Assembly (NCBI GenBank): GCA_023418925.1
Contig: JAEZYS010000018.1
Coordinates: 51,257 to 115,256, forward strand
Length of the DNA stretch: 64,000 nt
Origin: Bacillota bacterium
GTDB lineage: Bacteria; Bacillota; Clostridia; Oscillospirales; Ruminococcaceae
Reading direction: 5' to 3'
The notes beneath the pieces were generated by a model. It worked only from the letters and a program-made list of their open reading frames with translations, ran no database searches and was not told the DNA's origin. Below are positions 40,198 through 48,689 of this stretch, in pieces. Made by a program: the position numbers and the translations under genes. How positions within the stretch are numbered: position 1 is the first letter of the stretch; the number at the start of each line of letters is the position of its first letter.

Positions 40198-41808
40198 TTA
40201 CAATGTTTCCAGAAAAGCCTCTACAAATATAGCCGCACTGTTGTTATATATAGCCGGCTCATTTGTTGAAAAACTCATATCACAGTCTTCATAACATCTT
40301 GCAGGAGGAGTATCCTGCGGAATACTCCATTTTGCATACTCGTCTTTTCTTTCGGAGTTAGGACCCCCAACAAGCAGTCCCGGAACAGGTTTCTGCTGGT
40401 AAGATGTCATTGACGGTCTGTGATGGGGATGCATAACTGAATTTCCACCAATGCCTGTAACAAAGCACATTCCAAGACAATTCTTTCCCAATATGTAATT
40501 GAACTGCTCAACAACTGTATCAATATAGTCATCGTTTCCGAGAAGTCTGTTTGCAATGATTAGCACAGCGCAATCCCTCATTGATTTAAGGTTGCTGCCA
40601 AGAATATAATCTGTATATCCCTTTGAAACAAAGTATGGGTTTGATTTTGCAAGGGAATCTATATTATCTGCTGCAACACGGAAGCTCGTATTAATTGCAG
40701 ACATTACATTTATATTTCTTTCACGGTTACAAAGCAAATATGCAAGTGAAGCAAATCCGCCGATATGGCAGTTTGAAAAGCCCGTAAGATTAACCTGCTT
40801 GTAAAGCTCAAGTATTTTTTCAACGAAGAAATCATCACCAGTCATGCCATAAAGCTCACAGCTTGCCCAGAGCATATCATCCCTGATATCATCATCAACA
40901 AAGTCACCGGCAGCATTAACATGAGTAGATGGCGGGTTTTCAAACTTTACGAATGTCGGATTGTTCATTAGCCATATCCATGAGTTAACTGCAGCGTTTT
41001 TCAGCTTTTCAGCATATTCCTTATCATAATTCTTGAAAACAGATGCCGCAAGAGCAGTACATGCTGTAAAGTCTGCTGTTGCATGATGAGATTTTGGGAA
41101 AACATAATGCTGACTTTTATCTTCATTAGGAGCAGTGAATTCAAATGCATTGAGCGGTGCAACCTTGTGATAAACCCCGCCATCCTTAGCCTGCATTTTC
41201 AAAAGCCAGTCAAGTTCAACCTTTGCCTCTGCAAGTATATCAGGAAAATTAGGATTTTCCGAAACTATTTCTGCTGAATCCCCAAAGCTTTCAGGAAAAA
41301 GCTTGAATGCATATAGGAGGTAGCCAAGTGCAAGGCAAGCAGGGGGAACATATCTGCCATAGTTTCCTGAATCATGCCAACCACCTGAAACGTCAATTTT
41401 GTGTGAAGTTGAATTCAGCAATGGCATGACATCACAATGACACATATTTGAAGGATAATCTTCATTTCTGTTGCTTAATGTGCATCCGCAGCGATTATAA
41501 TACAAACCTTTGATAAGTGAATTTTTCACATCAACATAAGGCTTTTCAGAAATTTCAAAAACACATGACTTCTTCATGCCAATTTTAATATAATATTTTC
41601 CGGACATATTGAATGAAGAGAAATCAGCTATTCTGACCATATCTCCGGAAGCTTTATCAAGAACAGGTTTGGAAAGAGTTCCGGAATACAATACCCTCTG
41701 TGTTTTTGCATTAACAACCGCAAAAGAATCCAGGTTTCCAACATAAGCTGCAGTTTTACGCTTATAGCAAATATATCCTACTTGATTAATATGTATTCGT
41801 TGCTTCAT
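40198..41808 (-). CDS. Cytoplasmic GH9 family glycoside hydrolase
   Basis: The 536-residue protein has an N-terminal Ig-like CelD_N domain (INQVGYICYKRKTAAYVG, about residues 1-90) and a GH9 catalytic barrel. The His motif HPHHRPSMTS is present. The general-acid Glu is in STNEPAIYNNSA. The catalytic-base region reads GGWHDSGNYGRYV, where GH9 enzymes have DAGD; the second Asp is Asn. There is no signal peptide, so it acts inside the cell, perhaps on imported cello- or gluco-oligosaccharides if active. AGAGGG fits ATG 41808; an earlier ATG overlaps it. Confidence 0.88.
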   Translation of the reverse strand: MKQRIHINQVGYICYKRKTAAYVGNLDSFAVVNAKTQRVLYSGTLSKPVLDKASGDMVRIADFSSFNMSGKYYIKIGMKKSCVFEISEKPYVDVKNSLIKGLYYNRCGCTLSNRNEDYPSNMCHCDVMPLLNSTSHKIDVSGGWHDSGNYGRYVPPACLALGYLLYAFKLFPESFGDSAEIVSENPNFPDILAEAKVELDWLLKMQAKDGGVYHKVAPLNAFEFTAPNEDKSQHYVFPKSHHATADFTACTALAASVFKNYDKEYAEKLKNAAVNSWIWLMNNPTFVKFENPPSTHVNAAGDFVDDDIRDDMLWASCELYGMTGDDFFVEKILELYKQVNLTGFSNCHIGGFASLAYLLCNRERNINVMSAINTSFRVAADNIDSLAKSNPYFVSKGYTDYILGSNLKSMRDCAVLIIANRLLGNDDYIDTVVEQFNYILGKNCLGMCFVTGIGGNSVMHPHHRPSMTSYQQKPVPGLLVGGPNSERKDEYAKWSIPQDTPPARCYEDCDMSFSTNEPAIYNNSAAIFVEAFLETL

Positions 41809-41978
41809 ATGCAGCCCTCTTTCCATAGTTTTCTTTATTATATTTTACAACATACATGTATACATAAATCAAAGATTTTTTGAGAAATTAATAAAATTTG
41901 ATTTAACATATTTAATACAATAAATAGATACTTTATAAACTGACAATTATTATTTAATTATTATTTTAAAATGCACAA

Positions 41979-42012
41979 AAAAAGCCCGCCATAATTGACG
42001 GGCTTTTTTTAG
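41979..42012 (-). terminator. Terminator of the Ala/Thr/Glu-rich surface protein gene
   Basis: Stem AAAGCCCGYC-type (AAAGCCCG/CGGGCTTT core) with T runs on both sides; on the minus strand TTTTTTT follows. Confidence 0.88.
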
Positions 42013-42028
42013 CTTTTAAAAGTATTAA

Positions 42029-42397
42029 TTACTTTCTCTTTCTTGTTGCAACAACTGCAGCACCAGCAACAGCCATAGCAGCAACTACAACTGCAACTGT
42101 GTTGCCTGTAGCAGGAGCTTCTGTTGTTTCAGCAGCAGCATCTGTAGCTTCTTCAGCAGGAGCAGCTTCTTCTTCAGCAGCAACTTCTTCAGCAGCAGCT
42201 TCTGTTGTTTCTTCAGCAACAGTTGTCTCTTCAGCAGCAGCTGTTGTTTCAGCAGCTGTTGTAGCTTCTGTAGCAGCAGCTGTTGTAGCTTCTGTTGCAG
42301 CAGCTGTTGTTGTTTCTTCTGCAGAAGCAGATACAGCCATCATTGATACAGACATAGCAAGTGCAGCAACTGCTGCGATAATCTTCTTGAGTTTCAT
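42029..42397 (-). CDS. Low-complexity secreted protein with wall-anchor-like tail
   Basis: The 122-residue protein has a signal peptide (residues 1-26, ending VSASAEE). A repetitive Ala/Thr/Glu region follows with units like ATEATTAA and ETTVAEETT. The C-terminal PATGNTVAVVVAAMAVAGAA plus ATRKRK resembles a cell-wall sorting signal (xPxTG, membrane segment, basic tail). It may be a stalk or spacer protein on the surface. GGAGGAC precedes the ATG. Composition strongly favours A, T and E, so homology cannot be judged. Confidence 0.72.
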   Translation of the reverse strand: MKLKKIIAAVAALAMSVSMMAVSASAEETTTAAATEATTAAATEATTAAETTAAAEETTVAEETTEAAAEEVAAEEEAAPAEEATDAAAETTEAPATGNTVAVVVAAMAVAGAAVVATRKRK

Positions 42398-42844
42398 AAT
42401 AATTGTCCTCCGTTTTAATTAAAATAATATATCTCTTTTTTATGTAACAGTTAGCTCTTCGCAAACCATTATCATCATATTTTGAGTCAATAAGAAGGCA
42501 CGTTGATTTAATCAACCTCCTCATCAATCCTCAATAATTATATCACTCAATTTCATCTAATGCAATCTTAAATTTCAATAATTATTATCTTGTAATTAAT
42601 CACTTTTTTAGCATAATATATAATTATCCTTCAAAGTCATACTATCTTACTTATGATTTAAGGCTTTATTGTTAACATTAATGTATAACAGGAAAATTCA
42701 GCTATGATGATATGCAACTGATACACTATAAGTGTGATCTCCATGCTAAGTAAATATTAAACCAACGTTGTGTCAGATAAGTAATTGTATGATACAGTAT
42801 ATACTTGGGACTGTCTTTTCACTTCTAAAAGAAAATAATTATGT
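42398..42844. other. Intergenic region upstream of the low-complexity surface gene
   Basis: AT-rich spacer of about 450 bases. A GAGGAGG followed by the palindrome GTTGATTAAATCAAC occurs near 42505-42525 on the minus strand. No convincing gene or promoter was identified. Confidence 0.4.
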
Positions 42845-42880
42845 AAAAAATAAGCCCGCCATATTTCAGGTGGGCTTATA
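42845..42880 (-). terminator. Terminator of the 90-residue surface protein gene
   Basis: Stem TAAGCCCGCC/GGTGGGCTTA, followed on the minus strand by TTTTTTAC. Confidence 0.88.
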
Positions 42881-42899
42881 AAGTTCGTAATATGAAAAA

Positions 42900-43172
42900 T
42901 TACTTAGCCTTCTTAGCAACGATTGCTGCTGCAGCAAGAGCTACAGGGATAACAGCAAGTGCAACTGAAGCATTACCTGTTGCTGGGTTGTTTTCAGCTG
43001 GAGCTTCATCTTCAGCAGGAGCTACTTCTTCAGCAGCTGTTGTTTCTTCAGCAGGAGTTTCGTCAACGATTGCTTCTTCGCCTTCAACGCCTTCAGCTGA
43101 TGCCATCATGCCGAACATTGAGAGAGCCATTGTGGAAGCTGCAAGAGCAGCAAGAATCTTCTTAAGTTTCAT
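42900..43172 (-). CDS. Small secreted acidic protein with NPxTG tail
   Basis: The 90-residue protein consists of a signal peptide (MKLKKILAALAASTMALSMF, cleavage near MASAEG) and a short acidic segment of about 35 residues. The tail NNPATGNASVALAVIPVALA ending AKKAK is almost identical to the tails of the two 570-residue proteins nearby. It is little more than a leader and an anchor, perhaps a remnant or a decoy substrate of the same sortase. GGAGG lies 9 nt before ATG 43172. Confidence 0.75.
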   Translation of the reverse strand: MKLKKILAALAASTMALSMFGMMASAEGVEGEEAIVDETPAEETTAAEEVAPAEDEAPAENNPATGNASVALAVIPVALAAAAIVAKKAK

Positions 43173-43220
43173 TATAAATTCCTCCATTAAACATGATATT
43201 ATAGTTTTTACTATGCGATT

Positions 43221-43249
43221 ATTATAGCACATTAATTTTTGCACTACAA
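43221..43249 (-). promoter_or_regulatory. Promoter of the 90-residue surface protein gene
   Basis: On the minus strand: TTGTAG (43249-43244), a 17-bp spacer and TATAAT (43226-43221) preceded by TGC. Confidence 0.75.
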
Positions 43250-43613
43250 CCATTATTATAACAGATTTTGCACAAATATTTCGCTTCCTAATGCACATTT
43301 TAAACAAATTTTTAAATAATTCACTCTTTGTGTGAAATTTTGGTTACAAATTGGTTTTGTATTTGTCGAAATGCCCAAAAAGAAATTACTATTTTTACAC
43401 CTAAGCCCTTACATTTATGTAAAATAATTTTAGCTTTCTATAAAGATACCATTAATTTAATTGTAATAAATATAATTGCTGTTATTATGCTATTTCCATT
43501 TATATAAATATAATTTAACATATGCTTCACTACTTTATATTTTACATGAATGTTATGTATTTAGTATTACTGCTATATGACAGGGTGGTAAACTTTTAAA
43601 TTTATGTCTTAAA
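43250..43613. other. AT-rich intergenic region without a gene
   Basis: Nothing beyond AT-rich sequence is seen between the small surface gene promoter and the terminator of the first large surface protein gene. Confidence 0.4.
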
Positions 43614-43660
43614 AATTAGAAGAGCCATCCGTTCTGCATCCGGATGACTCTTCTTTATCA
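43614..43660 (-). terminator. Terminator of the first large surface protein gene
   Basis: Long stem AGAAGAGCCATCCG/CGGATGACTCTTCT with loop TTCTGCATC. The same loop occurs in the terminator of the paralogue at 49222. Confidence 0.9.
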
Positions 43661-43721
43661 GATGTTAGAAACCGATTTGTTAGTCATTCATGAAACTGTG
43701 TTTAACAGTAGTCAGCTTAAA

Positions 43722-45434
43722 TTAGCCTCTCTTCTTAGCAACGATAGCTGCTGCTGCGAGAGCTACAGGGATAACTGCGAGTGCAACTGAAGCGTTACCT
43801 GTTTCTGGGTTTTCAGCTGTTGCATCGTCAACAACTGGAGCTTCTTCTTCAGTTACTTCTTCAGTTACTTCTTCAGAAGTTTCGTCTTCAACTACTTCTT
43901 CTTCGCCTTCTACGCCTTCACCTGATTCAGCATCTTCAGCTTTTCCATCAGAGAAAGATACAGTCATTGAATCCCAGAACCAAGGTGTTGATGTGTAGAG
44001 GTTCATGTATTCGAGGATGTATCTAGCATTAGTTACCTTACCTTCTGATACTGAATCCCAATCAAATGAGAGTGTATTCTCGCCCCAGTCAAATACCTGT
44101 GTATCATTGAGGGACATAGTGTACTTGTTGTTGATTGTGAGGCCACCTGTAAAGAGGTTGAATGCCCAGTTGCTGTTTGTTCCAACATAATTTGTGCCTT
44201 CAGCATCATAGTAGTCCTTACCATAGAGGTGCTGACCAAATGATGGGTTGTACCAGTAGTCATCCTTCTTCTCTGAGAAGCCTTCACCGAATGCCTTGTC
44301 ATCATCCTTCTTGAGGTATGAAACAGTATTGTTGTCTCTAGCATCTACGTTTACATAGAGAGCAGATGTTGTGAATGTGAATGTAACATCTTCGTAGCTA
44401 GCGATAACATCGTTAAGTACTGGAAGAACGTTCTTGTATCCAACCTTGCCAATCTTGTCGTTAAGATCACCATTGTTGAGTTCGAGGTAATCAATGAGAT
44501 CGAACTGTGTAGCTGTTGAAGAAGTGCTTGAAATGAGATCATATGAATCATTTGCAGCATTCTTTCCATCAGCATTGATTGCAACGAGGCCTGTTGATAC
44601 AACTGGTCTAGCGATACCATTAACAGTTGTCATCATTGGGAAGAGGTGTGCCTTTTCACCAGCGTTTGTTGAAGCAATCTGTGGAGCAACATTTACCTGG
44701 ATAGCATTCTTAAGAGCAACAAGAGCTGTATTTAATGAAGTCTTCTCATCAGCTGTAAGTGCTGTCATGCCTGCTGTTGCAGGTGCGCCAGTAGCTGTAA
44801 GAGTTGTACCAGTTACATCTGTGCCTAATACCATTGCGTTTACTGTAGCAATGTCAGCATTAATTAAAGCAAGTTCAGCTGTGTTAGCAGCAGAAACAGC
44901 TTCGAACTGTGTGCTGATTGTGCCAGCAGCGATAGCAGCGTTAAACTTCTTCTGTGAGTCATCCTTAACATCGTGCTTTGTAGTAGCAACGATCTGAACT
45001 CTTACGCTTGTATCAAATACTGCAGTATCGATACCGCCAGTTGTAGCGCCAGATGCACATGGGATTGTAATTACAGCTGTGTCGCCTGTTACTGAAATCC
45101 ATGTTGAGTAGTTAGCTGCATCTGTCTTACTGCTGATTTCCTTTGTCCAAACCTGGTTTGTACCATTCTGTGTAACAGTAATTGTGTAAACTGCTTCGCC
45201 AGCCTTAAACTTGTTAGCATCAGAATTGTTCATTGTAACCTTAAGGTCTGTTGCAGCTGTGAGGTTAAGGCCTGAAGCAACAGTTGCAATTGTTGCTGTA
45301 CCATCTTCAATTGTCTTTGTTTCTCTAACGAGATCATATGTAAATGATCCTTCTTCTGCTGATACTGTTGTAGCCATTGCAGATACAGCTACTGCTGCTG
45401 CTGAAAGAGCAGCAAGTGTTTTTTTCATGTTCAT
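43722..45434 (-). CDS. Large secreted surface protein, paralogue 1, NPxTG tail
   Basis: The 570-residue protein has a signal peptide (residues 1-27, ending ATTVSAEE), an unrecognised extracellular region, an acidic Glu/Val-rich spacer (about 500-540) and an NPETGNASVALAVIPVALA tail ending AKKRG. It is very similar along its length to the protein at 49321-51036, including conserved FDWGE, YNPSFGQHLYGKDYYDAEG and FFWDSM-like aromatic segments. The tail suggests sortase anchoring. AAGGAGG fixes the start at ATG 45434. It is probably an abundant surface-layer or adhesive protein. OmpR-type direct repeats lie upstream. Confidence 0.8.
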   Translation of the reverse strand: MNMKKTLAALSAAAVAVSAMATTVSAEEGSFTYDLVRETKTIEDGTATIATVASGLNLTAATDLKVTMNNSDANKFKAGEAVYTITVTQNGTNQVWTKEISSKTDAANYSTWISVTGDTAVITIPCASGATTGGIDTAVFDTSVRVQIVATTKHDVKDDSQKKFNAAIAAGTISTQFEAVSAANTAELALINADIATVNAMVLGTDVTGTTLTATGAPATAGMTALTADEKTSLNTALVALKNAIQVNVAPQIASTNAGEKAHLFPMMTTVNGIARPVVSTGLVAINADGKNAANDSYDLISSTSSTATQFDLIDYLELNNGDLNDKIGKVGYKNVLPVLNDVIASYEDVTFTFTTSALYVNVDARDNNTVSYLKKDDDKAFGEGFSEKKDDYWYNPSFGQHLYGKDYYDAEGTNYVGTNSNWAFNLFTGGLTINNKYTMSLNDTQVFDWGENTLSFDWDSVSEGKVTNARYILEYMNLYTSTPWFWDSMTVSFSDGKAEDAESGEGVEGEEEVVEDETSEEVTEEVTEEEAPVVDDATAENPETGNASVALAVIPVALAAAAIVAKKRG

Positions 45435-45723
45435 GAAAAAATCCTCCTTGTTTTGTTTTAATCTTTTCTTTACATGGATGGTCAGGGCCATAATATAAGT
45501 ATTATAATATTATTTTTTCTCAACTATATATGTAATACCTTAGGCCGTAACGAGTTGTTTATCTTAACATCGTCTTAACCCCCATTGCATTTATAGTACA
45601 GCATATTTATAGACAAAGAAAGAAGTGTTTCTTAACGTTTTCTTAACTTTATAATTGATTTGAATATTTGGCTGTATTTTGATTATATATTACACTTGTA
45701 TTTGCAGTAAAGTGAGTTTTAAT
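45435..45723. other. Upstream region of surface protein paralogue 1
   Basis: No gene is seen. It contains two pairs of TCTTAA direct repeats listed separately. The core promoter is not obvious; TTACAT-17-TAATAT on the minus strand near the gene is a weak candidate. Confidence 0.4.
45562..45646 (-). promoter_or_regulatory. Paired 11-bp-period direct repeats, possible OmpR/PhoP-family operator
   Basis: On the minus strand, TTAAGA occurs as two pairs with five bases between repeats (45646-45641/45635-45630 and 45578-45573/45567-45562). All are preceded by G. The period and spacing are those of PhoP/PhoB-type boxes (TTAACA-N5-TTAACA). Confidence 0.5.
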
Positions 45724-45760
45724 ACAAAAAGCACCCGGATAAACATTATCCGAGTGCTTT
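45724..45760 (-). terminator. Terminator of the YjfB gene
   Basis: Stem AAAGCACCCGGAT/ATCCGAGTGCTTT with one mismatch, followed by TTTTTGT on the minus strand. Confidence 0.88.
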
Positions 45761-45782
45761 AGAAGTTATAAAATTTAATCCT

Positions 45783-45989
45783 TTATGCTCTTACATCAAG
45801 GACATGTCCAACGTCACCTGCAAAGGTCTGGACATTCTGGGTTGAAACAGACATAGACTCAATCAGTTGTGATGCCATATCTGTGCTGGTATCCATAACC
45901 TTTTTCATCATTGATGTGTTTACATTATTCATCAATGTTGCCTGTGTCATGCTTGTTGCCATAGCAGCAATTGAAGTCTGCATATCCAT
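45783..45989 (-). CDS. YjfB family putative motility protein
   Basis: The 68-residue protein fits the YjfB family: short, starting with IAAMATSMTQA, a helical middle and an SVSTQNVQTF-like end. YjfB proteins are found in flagellated Firmicutes and are called putative motility proteins without known mechanism. GAGGGATG precedes the ATG. It follows the soluble chemoreceptor-like gene by 31 nt, which supports a chemotaxis link. Confidence 0.75.
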   Translation of the reverse strand: MDMQTSIAAMATSMTQATLMNNVNTSMMKKVMDTSTDMASQLIESMSVSTQNVQTFAGDVGHVLDVRA

Positions 45990-46020
45990 ATTTCATCCCT
46001 CATTTCAACACTATGTATAA

Positions 46021-46566
46021 TTACTTATTATTCTGTAGTTGTTCAAAACACCTGATAAACTCACTGAGGTTCTCATAACATTCAGCGGCAATTCTTTCAG
46101 TATATTCTATTTTATCATTAAGTTCTATTGTACAATCAGTCATTCTCTTCATAATTTCATCAATTTTATCAGCAGAAACCTTACTTGTTTCAGCCAGATT
46201 TCTTACTTCCTGAGCAATTACACTAAAGCCTTTTCCACTTTCCTTTGCTCGCGAAGCTTCAATTGATGCGTTAAATCCAAGAATTCTTGTATTCATAGCA
46301 ATATCCTGAATAACCTTAACAGTGTCCTTAGTTGCATCAACTTCCTGCAAAGATTGCTTAGCAACATTACTAAGCTGTTCAAAGGCTTCATTTAATCCCT
46401 TGATCTTTTCAAGATTCTTTTTAGCGATAACACCCGCATTATTAATTTTTTCTTTGATATCAGCATCAGTAAGAATAGTAGCCGAATCTGATGCCGTGTC
46501 AAGACAATCCTGATTTGCCTTTATTGAATCTGTTTCTTTTATATAGTTTGTATTTAATACTGCCAT
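46021..46566 (-). CDS. Small soluble chemoreceptor-like signalling protein
   Basis: The 181-residue protein has no membrane helix and only a short chemoreceptor hairpin: IQDIAMNTRILGFNASIEAS at the tip, then GKGFSVIAQEVRNLAETS. The tip differs from the usual IAxQTNLLALNAAIEAARAG, with NTRILGFNAS. The bundle is much shorter than in normal receptors and lacks a sensory domain. GGGAG fits ATG 46566. It may be a cytoplasmic receptor fragment that couples to CheA/CheW, or a modulator acting with YjfB. Confidence 0.8.
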   Translation of the reverse strand: MAVLNTNYIKETDSIKANQDCLDTASDSATILTDADIKEKINNAGVIAKKNLEKIKGLNEAFEQLSNVAKQSLQEVDATKDTVKVIQDIAMNTRILGFNASIEASRAKESGKGFSVIAQEVRNLAETSKVSADKIDEIMKRMTDCTIELNDKIEYTERIAAECYENLSEFIRCFEQLQNNK

Positions 46567-46856
46567 GATAACAACTCCCATCTGATACTGACTTTACTAT
46601 ATATTACACCTATTTTGCAAAATTGTCAATTATGTTCTTTGATAACGCATAAAATTTGTATATAATTAACCAAATAGAACCTCTTTTTTTCACTTTTCAA
46701 TGTATATAGATATAGTATCTTAATTTATAACAAAATAATTATCATTTATAATTAAATCATAGTTGAATTTATTTAATTTTTATTATATAATTAATTGTAT
46801 TTTTTATTATGCTGAATAATTTTTTAATTTCAGCTTATTTTTTTATGGAGGCAACA
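46567..46856. other. AT-rich divergent promoter region
   Basis: About 290 bases between the divergent receptor-like gene and the PP2C gene. Extremely AT-rich, with many possible -10 hexamers and none clearly best. Confidence 0.4.
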
Positions 46857-47612
46857 ATGTACTACTGCTGTGGTAAGACCGATATCGGAAACACTCGCTC
46901 TAATAATGAAGATTCTTTTTTAATCAATAAAATTGTCATGACTCAGGCTCAGATAGAAAGTAACATTAGAAGCCCATTTATTGTTGCCGTTGCAGATGGT
47001 GTAGCAGGTGAAGCATCTGGTGAAATTGCATCACGTCTTGCACTTGAACTTCTAAGTAACATTAAATATAGTAAGAAAACTGACCTTAACAGAAAAATAA
47101 TTAACATTCACAATTTCCTCAGGCGATATGGCATCACTCATAATAAATCAATTAATATGCAGACAACTCTATGTGCACTTGCTGTTGACGAGTTTGACAA
47201 TGCTACGCTGATAAACATCGGTGATTCAAGAATGTACAGATTCCGCGGCGGAAGTATAGAACAGCTTTCCACCGATCAGTCACTTGTACAGCTTTTATAT
47301 GACCAGGGACACATAACCAAGGAAGAACAATCCTCGCATGCCCACCGCAATATTATATTTCCTGTTCTTGGTCACCTGACAGCTGATCCTACAATTGAAA
47401 TATCAGAAATTGAAGGTGGAATTTGCTATGGCGACCTCATTATTATATGTACTGATGGTTTGTCAGACTATATTTCAAAAGTAGATTTTGAAGAAATACT
47501 TGCACTTCCCCTCGGTATGCCAAAGAGGCTTTCAATGCTTATCGACAAAGCTTTAGCTAACGGAAGCCCAGACAATCTTACTGTCATGGGCATATCCGCT
47601 TTTGAAGAATAG
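46857..47612 (+). CDS. PP2C family serine/threonine phosphatase
   Basis: The 251-residue PPM phosphatase has motif 1 KTDIGNTRSNNEDSF, motif 2 FIVAVADGVAGEASGEIAS (DGVAG in place of the common DGMGG), NIGDSRMYRFRGG, and the late acidic motif ICTDGLSDY with SPDNLTVM. Metal-binding aspartates are all present. GGAGG is 5 nt before ATG 46857. No kinase gene is adjacent, so its target is unknown. Confidence 0.9.
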   Translation: MYYCCGKTDIGNTRSNNEDSFLINKIVMTQAQIESNIRSPFIVAVADGVAGEASGEIASRLALELLSNIKYSKKTDLNRKIINIHNFLRRYGITHNKSINMQTTLCALAVDEFDNATLINIGDSRMYRFRGGSIEQLSTDQSLVQLLYDQGHITKEEQSSHAHRNIIFPVLGHLTADPTIEISEIEGGICYGDLIIICTDGLSDYISKVDFEEILALPLGMPKRLSMLIDKALANGSPDNLTVMGISAFEE

Positions 47613-47614
47613 CT

Positions 47615-48055
47615 TTATTTAAGGAAGAAAAAATAAATCAATCCGTAAATAAAGGATGCCGTCACTCCATATAGTATAACTGGCCCTGAAATTATAAAGA
47701 TTTTTGCACCAAGGCCTAAAACGTATCCTTCTGCTTTGAATTCAAGTGCCGGTGACACTACTGCATTTGCAAACCCTGTTATTGGAACAAGCGTACCTGC
47801 ACCGCCGTTTTTTGCAATCTTTTCATACCAGCCTAACCCGGTAAGAATTGCACTTATTACTACAAGACAGATTGATGTATATGTTCCAGCAGACTTTTCA
47901 TCAAGTCCAATTGACTTAAACAATGTCAGAAATGCCTGACCTATGCAACAGATTATACCTCCGATTACAAATGCCTTAGGAATGTCTATCCAGCTTTTTG
48001 AGTTGGGTGACGCTTTTTTCACCATGTTCTGATATTGATTTTTACTTACCTTCAT
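47615..48055 (-). CDS. spoVAC: Stage V sporulation protein AC (SpoVAC-like)
   Basis: The 146-residue membrane protein starts MKVSKNQYQNMVKKASPNSK and has GGIICCIGQAFLTLFK, GAGTLVPITGFANAVVSPA and FKAEGYVLGLGAKIF, all typical of SpoVAC. SpoVA proteins form the dipicolinic acid channel in spores. SpoVAD and SpoVAE, normally next to it, are not present. The start is set at 48055 by homology, placing a hairpin between Shine-Dalgarno and start. It is convergent with the PP2C gene, with only 2 nt between stops. Confidence 0.85.
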   Translation of the reverse strand: MKVSKNQYQNMVKKASPNSKSWIDIPKAFVIGGIICCIGQAFLTLFKSIGLDEKSAGTYTSICLVVISAILTGLGWYEKIAKNGGAGTLVPITGFANAVVSPALEFKAEGYVLGLGAKIFIISGPVILYGVTASFIYGLIYFFFLK

Positions 48056-48093
48056 ATTATTTGCTTTCTTTGTAAGAAAGCGCATCCTCCCTT
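48053..48093 (-). promoter_or_regulatory. Hairpin-bridged ribosome-binding site of spoVAC
   Basis: On the minus strand, AAGGGAGG (48093-48086), 4 nt, then the perfect 8-bp hairpin GCTTTCTT/AAGAAAGC with a 3-nt loop, 7 nt and ATG 48055. Folding out the hairpin leaves 11 nt. An in-frame ATG overlapping the Shine-Dalgarno edge (48085) would add ten residues not expected in SpoVAC. Confidence 0.5.
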
Positions 48094-48164
48094 GTGGTGT
48101 TTTTATGAAATTATTATATCATAATTTTTTTGATTAATTCATTTAATGTTAAGGAAGTGGCATT

Positions 48165-48647
48165 TTGCTTAAGAATATTCTTAGTCCTGCAGAGTGTAAA
48201 AAATGTAGAATATGTTGCGGATTTGAGGGCTATGAACTTTGGGAGACACCTATTGTTTCAGATACTCTGAAAAATCAAATTTTAGCGGACCACCCCGAGC
48301 AAAAATTTATAAGCAAGGGCAGAAGCTGGCTATTCCGTATGGAGCGTGAAAATGAAAACGAGTTGTATTTTTGCCCTATGCTTGATATGAACACAGGCTG
48401 CATGCTTAAAGATGATAAACCCTTCGACTGTAAAATCTGGCCTTACAGAATTATGAATCTGGGAGGAAAGCGTGTAATTACGATTGCATCAATATGTCCA
48501 TCAATGTACAGCAAACCGTTAAGTCAACTTATTGATGAACTTAATAAAACAGGCCTCGCCGACAAAATTTTTGAGGAAGCTGATAAAAATCCTGATATTG
48601 TAAAGGAATACGAGCGAGGTTATCCCATACTTTTAATTGAAAAATAA
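48165..48647 (+). CDS. YkgJ family cysteine-cluster protein
   Basis: The 160-residue protein has the pattern CKKCRICCGFEG near the N-terminus, CPMLDMNTGCML and DCKIWPYRI, which is the CxxCxxCC...C...C...C cluster of the YkgJ/Fe-S or zinc-binding family. Function is unknown. The start is a TTG with AAGGAAGTGG upstream. It is a single gene with a terminator shared with the next convergent gene. Confidence 0.82.
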   Translation: MLKNILSPAECKKCRICCGFEGYELWETPIVSDTLKNQILADHPEQKFISKGRSWLFRMERENENELYFCPMLDMNTGCMLKDDKPFDCKIWPYRIMNLGGKRVITIASICPSMYSKPLSQLIDELNKTGLADKIFEEADKNPDIVKEYERGYPILLIEK

Positions 48648-48650
48648 TAA

Positions 48651-48688
48651 AACGCATACTTTATGGATTTCCATTAAGTATGCGTTGT
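48651..48688. terminator. Bidirectional terminator
   Basis: A perfect 11-bp stem AACGCATACTT/AAGTATGCGTT between convergent genes, with A and T runs on the two sides. Confidence 0.88.
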
Positions 48689-48689
48689 T

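Noticed and set aside
42099..42422. Dense short repeats that might suggest a CRISPR or tandem array
   Set aside because: They are codon-level repeats of an Ala/Thr/Glu-rich protein on the opposite strand, without constant repeat and spacer lengths.
42249..42527. Leftward frame beginning with GAGGAGG and a GTTGATT palindrome
   Set aside because: It overlaps the surface protein start in another frame and encodes a low-complexity Cys/Tyr string. The SD-plus-palindrome resembles the bridging hairpins but no sensible gene follows.
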